This document shows, piece after piece, positions 61,441 to 64,000 of a DNA stretch of 64,000 bases; position 1 is the stretch's first letter, and each line of letters starts with the position of its first letter. Below the pieces are notes generated by a model. It was not told where the DNA came from, ran no database searches, and worked only from the letters and a program-made list of their open reading frames with translations. This DNA is from Ailanthus altissimus. Lineage: Eukaryota > Streptophyta > Magnoliopsida > Sapindales > Simaroubaceae. The stretch is taken from the NCBI GenBank assembly GCA_946807835.1, contig OX327695.1, forward strand, positions 22,798,501 through 22,862,500. Reading direction: 5' to 3'. Position numbers and translations under genes: made by a program.

Positions 61441-61900
61441 TTTTTGTGTATAAATAGGCTGATTCTTGTGCAATATTTAAGCATCCATATCTCTTAGTTT
61501 ACAAAATCATTTTGAGTGATTCTTATTCTTATAAAATCCTTATAATCACTAGTTTAAATAATAAAGAAGTTAGGATCCCGTAATTCACCAGACGTAGGTA
61601 TTTATTGCCGAATCACGTAAAATTATTGTACTTTGTGTGTGATTGTTTCTCTATTATGTGAGTGATTTTTTTGCAATTCTTATTTAGTTGTGATTCATTA
61701 GCTCCCAATAATTGGTATTAGAACATTCAGGTTAAGATATTTTGTTCATAAAGTATTATTCACGAGTGTGTAACTATTATATATACAACATTGTTCATAT
61801 ATACGATATTGTTCACAGTGAAATAGTGGGAGCTCAATTGAGATACAAATTATAGAGCATAGGTTGCAGAGCCAGATTGCAAAGCATAAGTTATTCAACC

Positions 61901-62640
61901 ATGATGACTCACAAGTATGAAGTTGAGAAGTTCAATGGGCAGAATAATTTTAATTTGTGGAAAATGAAGGTTATGGCTCTATTAGTGAGTCAAGGGTTAG
62001 ATACACCCATTGAGGAGACTCAAGAAATAACCAGTAAAAAGAAGAAGCCTACAACATCTAGTTCTGAATCTGATCGTAAAACCATTCAGAAGAAAGCCCA
62101 TAGCACTATTATTTTATCATTGAGTGTTGAAGTTTTGAGGGAGGTAAGTGGAAGAAGACTGCAATTGGTCTTTGGAAGAAACTTGATGAACTACACATGG
62201 TGAAATATTTGGCGAATCATCTGTATATCAAGAAGAAGTTTTATCAATTGTCTATGGTTGAAGGAACTTCTATTAAAGATCACATTGATATTTTCAATAA
62301 GATTATCATAAATATTGAGACGATTATTATCAATATAGAAGATGAAGACAAAGTAATCATCTTATTATGTTCTCTACCTCCATGTTATGGGCACCTCGTG
62401 AATACACTTATATATGGCAGAGAGACTTTTAATGATGTCTGATGTTAAAGCCTCATTGAATTCAAAAAAATTAAAAAAAAATATTAGAGCCTAATAGTTT
62501 AGTTGTTTTAACTGCAAGAGAAAAGGATGGATATAAAGATTGGAAGAATAATTAGTCAAAGAAAAAATCCAAAATGTGCTATCATTGCAAAAAAGAAGGG
62601 TATTTAATGAGGGATTGTCTAGAGAGAAAGACAAACATAA
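61901..62640 (+). pseudogene. Copia gag relic
   Basis: The ATG at 61901 or 61904 opens 'MTHKYEVEKFNGQNNFNLWKMKVMALL', the usual start of copia Gag. A frameshift near 62140-62200 separates it from 'HLYIKKKFYQLSMVEGTSIKDHIDIFNKI' (62197-62442). The zinc knuckle at 62576-62617 is C-Y-H-C-K-K-E-G-Y-L-M-R-D-C: the His of the CCHC motif is replaced by Tyr. Confidence 0.8.
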
Positions 62641-63194
62641 GTGGAGACACTACAATAATCTGTTAGGATGACTATGAAATTTGAGAAACCTTGGTATCTT
62701 CTAATGGAAATTATTCGGGTGAATGGATTCTTGATTCTGATTGTAGTTTTCATATGTGTCATGATAGATCTTTATTTACCAATTATAGATCCATTAGAAG
62801 TGGTAAAGTACTAATGAATAATGATATGACTTATCAAATCATTGGGATTGGTAGTATAAATATGAGATTGCATGATGAAAAATTTAGAAAATTACTTGGT
62901 GTAAGACATATTCTTAGTGTTAAGAGGAACTTGATATCCCTATGAATGCTAGATCAAGTGCGATGCTCATTCACAGTAGAAAAAAGAATACTAAAAGTGA
63001 TTACAAGATCTAAAGTGATTATGAAAGGTAATAAGCACAATGGGCTTATGTACTTAATGGGAATGCTGTGCAAAAATCAACGTGTGTTGTTGATGAAAAT
63101 GCCTCATGTAGTTCAACATGTGTTGTTGAGGGAATGTAATCCGAGTGTAATTCAACATGGTTTGTTGAGGGGATACATTTCGAGAATTCCTTAG
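62641..63194 (+). pseudogene. Copia protease relic, fused to the 3' end by deletion
   Basis: The aspartic protease site appears as L-D-S-D-C (62727-62741), where D-S-G-C is expected, so Gly is replaced by Asp. 'VLMNNDMTYQIIGIGSI' and 'VRHILSVKRNLISL' follow, then a stop (62943-62945). The 'GLMYLMG' block normally before integrase is at 63034-63060. After that the sequence jumps to non-pol DNA with a short repeated 'gttcaacatg(t/g)(g/t)ttgttgag' word (63111-63172). Integrase and RT have been lost. Confidence 0.75.
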
Positions 63195-64000
63195 GATATA
63201 TTGTTAAGGAGGGGCATACTGCGAGACAACATTGTAATACTCATCGTAGTGACAAGGGTCGAAAGATAGTGTATAGTAAGAGAGCTGTTGGCAAGATCAA
63301 GCCACTAAGATGTTGTAATAGCGTTAATAGCGATACTAAAAATTATAATATGAAGGCTACTCGAAGAAAGATGCATTCGTATCTTTAGATATCGAAGTCA
63401 CGGTCCAGAATGAGTTAAGTCAGTGCAAAGACTTAATTGGAGTTAAAGCTAAGTAAATTGAGCATTGGTGTAAATAGATCCATGAAAGCTTTTGAGTAAT
63501 TTTGAATTAATGAGGGGAATTGTTGATTATGTGATTCAAAATTGTGATTTTTGGTAAGAAAAAATAGTTGAATTTAGTCTATTTTTTGGGCTGTTTGGTG
63601 CAGCCATTAATAACTAAATTGGTGCAGCTATAAATGACCAAAATGTCTATAATAACAGTTGATTGGTGCAACTATTGAAGACTAAAAAGGCTGCTGGTCA
63701 GTGCAGTCATTGAAGACCTAAAGATAACTAATTGGTGTAACTTTTATTGACAAAAAATCTGTATATTTTTGTATAAATAGACTGGTTCTAGCGCAATCTT
63801 TAAGCACCCATATCTCTTGGTTTCTAAAACTATTTTGAGTGATTCTTGTTTCTCTGAAATTCTTGTAATCACTAATTTAAATAATAAAAAAATTAGGATC
63901 CCATGATCTATCATAGACGTAGATATTTATTATCGAACTACGTAAAATTGTTGTACCTTGTGTGTGATTATTTCTCTATTGTGTGAGTGTTTTTTTTTAA

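Larger units (their letters stand above)
61198..64000 (+). mobile_element. Ty1/copia deletion derivative (runs off the window)
   Basis: The 5' LTR is about 61198-61710 and the 3' LTR starts at 63521 and runs past the end; both start TGTTGA(a/t)TATGTGATTC. The primer-binding site is TTGGTATTAGAAC (61712-61724), and the polypurine tract 'tgaggggaat' lies at 63511-63520. Each LTR has a TATA box (gtataaatag, 61447-61456 and 63771-63780). The internal region is only 1.8 kb, with gag and protease but no integrase, RT or RNase H. Coding frames have stops and shifts, so it cannot be autonomous. The TSD cannot be checked because the right end is outside. Confidence 0.85.

Overview
The window is nuclear DNA of a flowering plant, most likely a eudicot. 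Genes have short GT-AG introns, AT-rich spacers and plant-specific families (a DTX-type MATE transporter, a calmodulin-like protein, a PLAC8/PCR protein, a B3 DNA-binding protein). More than half of the 64 kb is LTR-retrotransposon debris, mostly solo LTRs and deletion derivatives. The species cannot be named from the sequence.

Layout. 1-15.7 kb is a nest of insertions. The host is a decayed Ty1/copia element (about 5.8-15.7 kb; its 5' end lies outside the window). It was hit by (a) a Ty3/gypsy Athila/Tat-like element whose 3' end and 3' LTR (1-5.8 kb) split the copia gag region, that LTR being split in turn by a 2.85 kb Tekay-like solo LTR; (b) a minus-strand solo LTR of an unassigned family ('LTR-X') in integrase, which holds a second, plus-strand LTR-X; and (c) a solo Athila/Tat-like LTR between integrase and RT. 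Most layers are proved by target-site duplications (TSDs). 15.7-21.5 kb is AT-rich spacer with a hAT/MITE-like element and a TRIM-like array of three LTRs.

Genes. 22.2-23.9 kb holds a two-exon MATE transporter (+, 526 aa). A 5.6 kb Ty3/gypsy element with a TSD follows (24.39-30.0 kb). Next come a single-exon four-EF-hand calmodulin-like gene (+, 30.97-31.53 kb) and, convergent with it, a three-exon PLANT CADMIUM RESISTANCE-type pseudogene (-) with one frameshift and one nonsense codon. 33.7-39.9 kb holds a gag-only LTR element on the minus strand and a second LTR-like repeat pair. A small two-exon plant-specific gene lies at 43.69-44.30 kb (+). 45.5-48.3 kb has a TRIM-like element and a third LTR-X copy. 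49.6-55.3 kb (-) is a seven-exon B3-domain gene with one GC-AG intron and one 3.6 kb intron.

57.2-60.3 kb is a second copy of the Tekay-like solo LTR inside a degenerate short tandem array. 61.2-64.0 kb is a copia deletion derivative with gag and protease relics but no integrase or RT. I see no operon-like or defence-like system. The genes look like unrelated housekeeping or stress genes between transposons. The most informative structures are the insertion chronology at 1-15.7 kb, the opposed LTR-X pair that could form a hairpin transcript, and the doubly disabled PCR gene.
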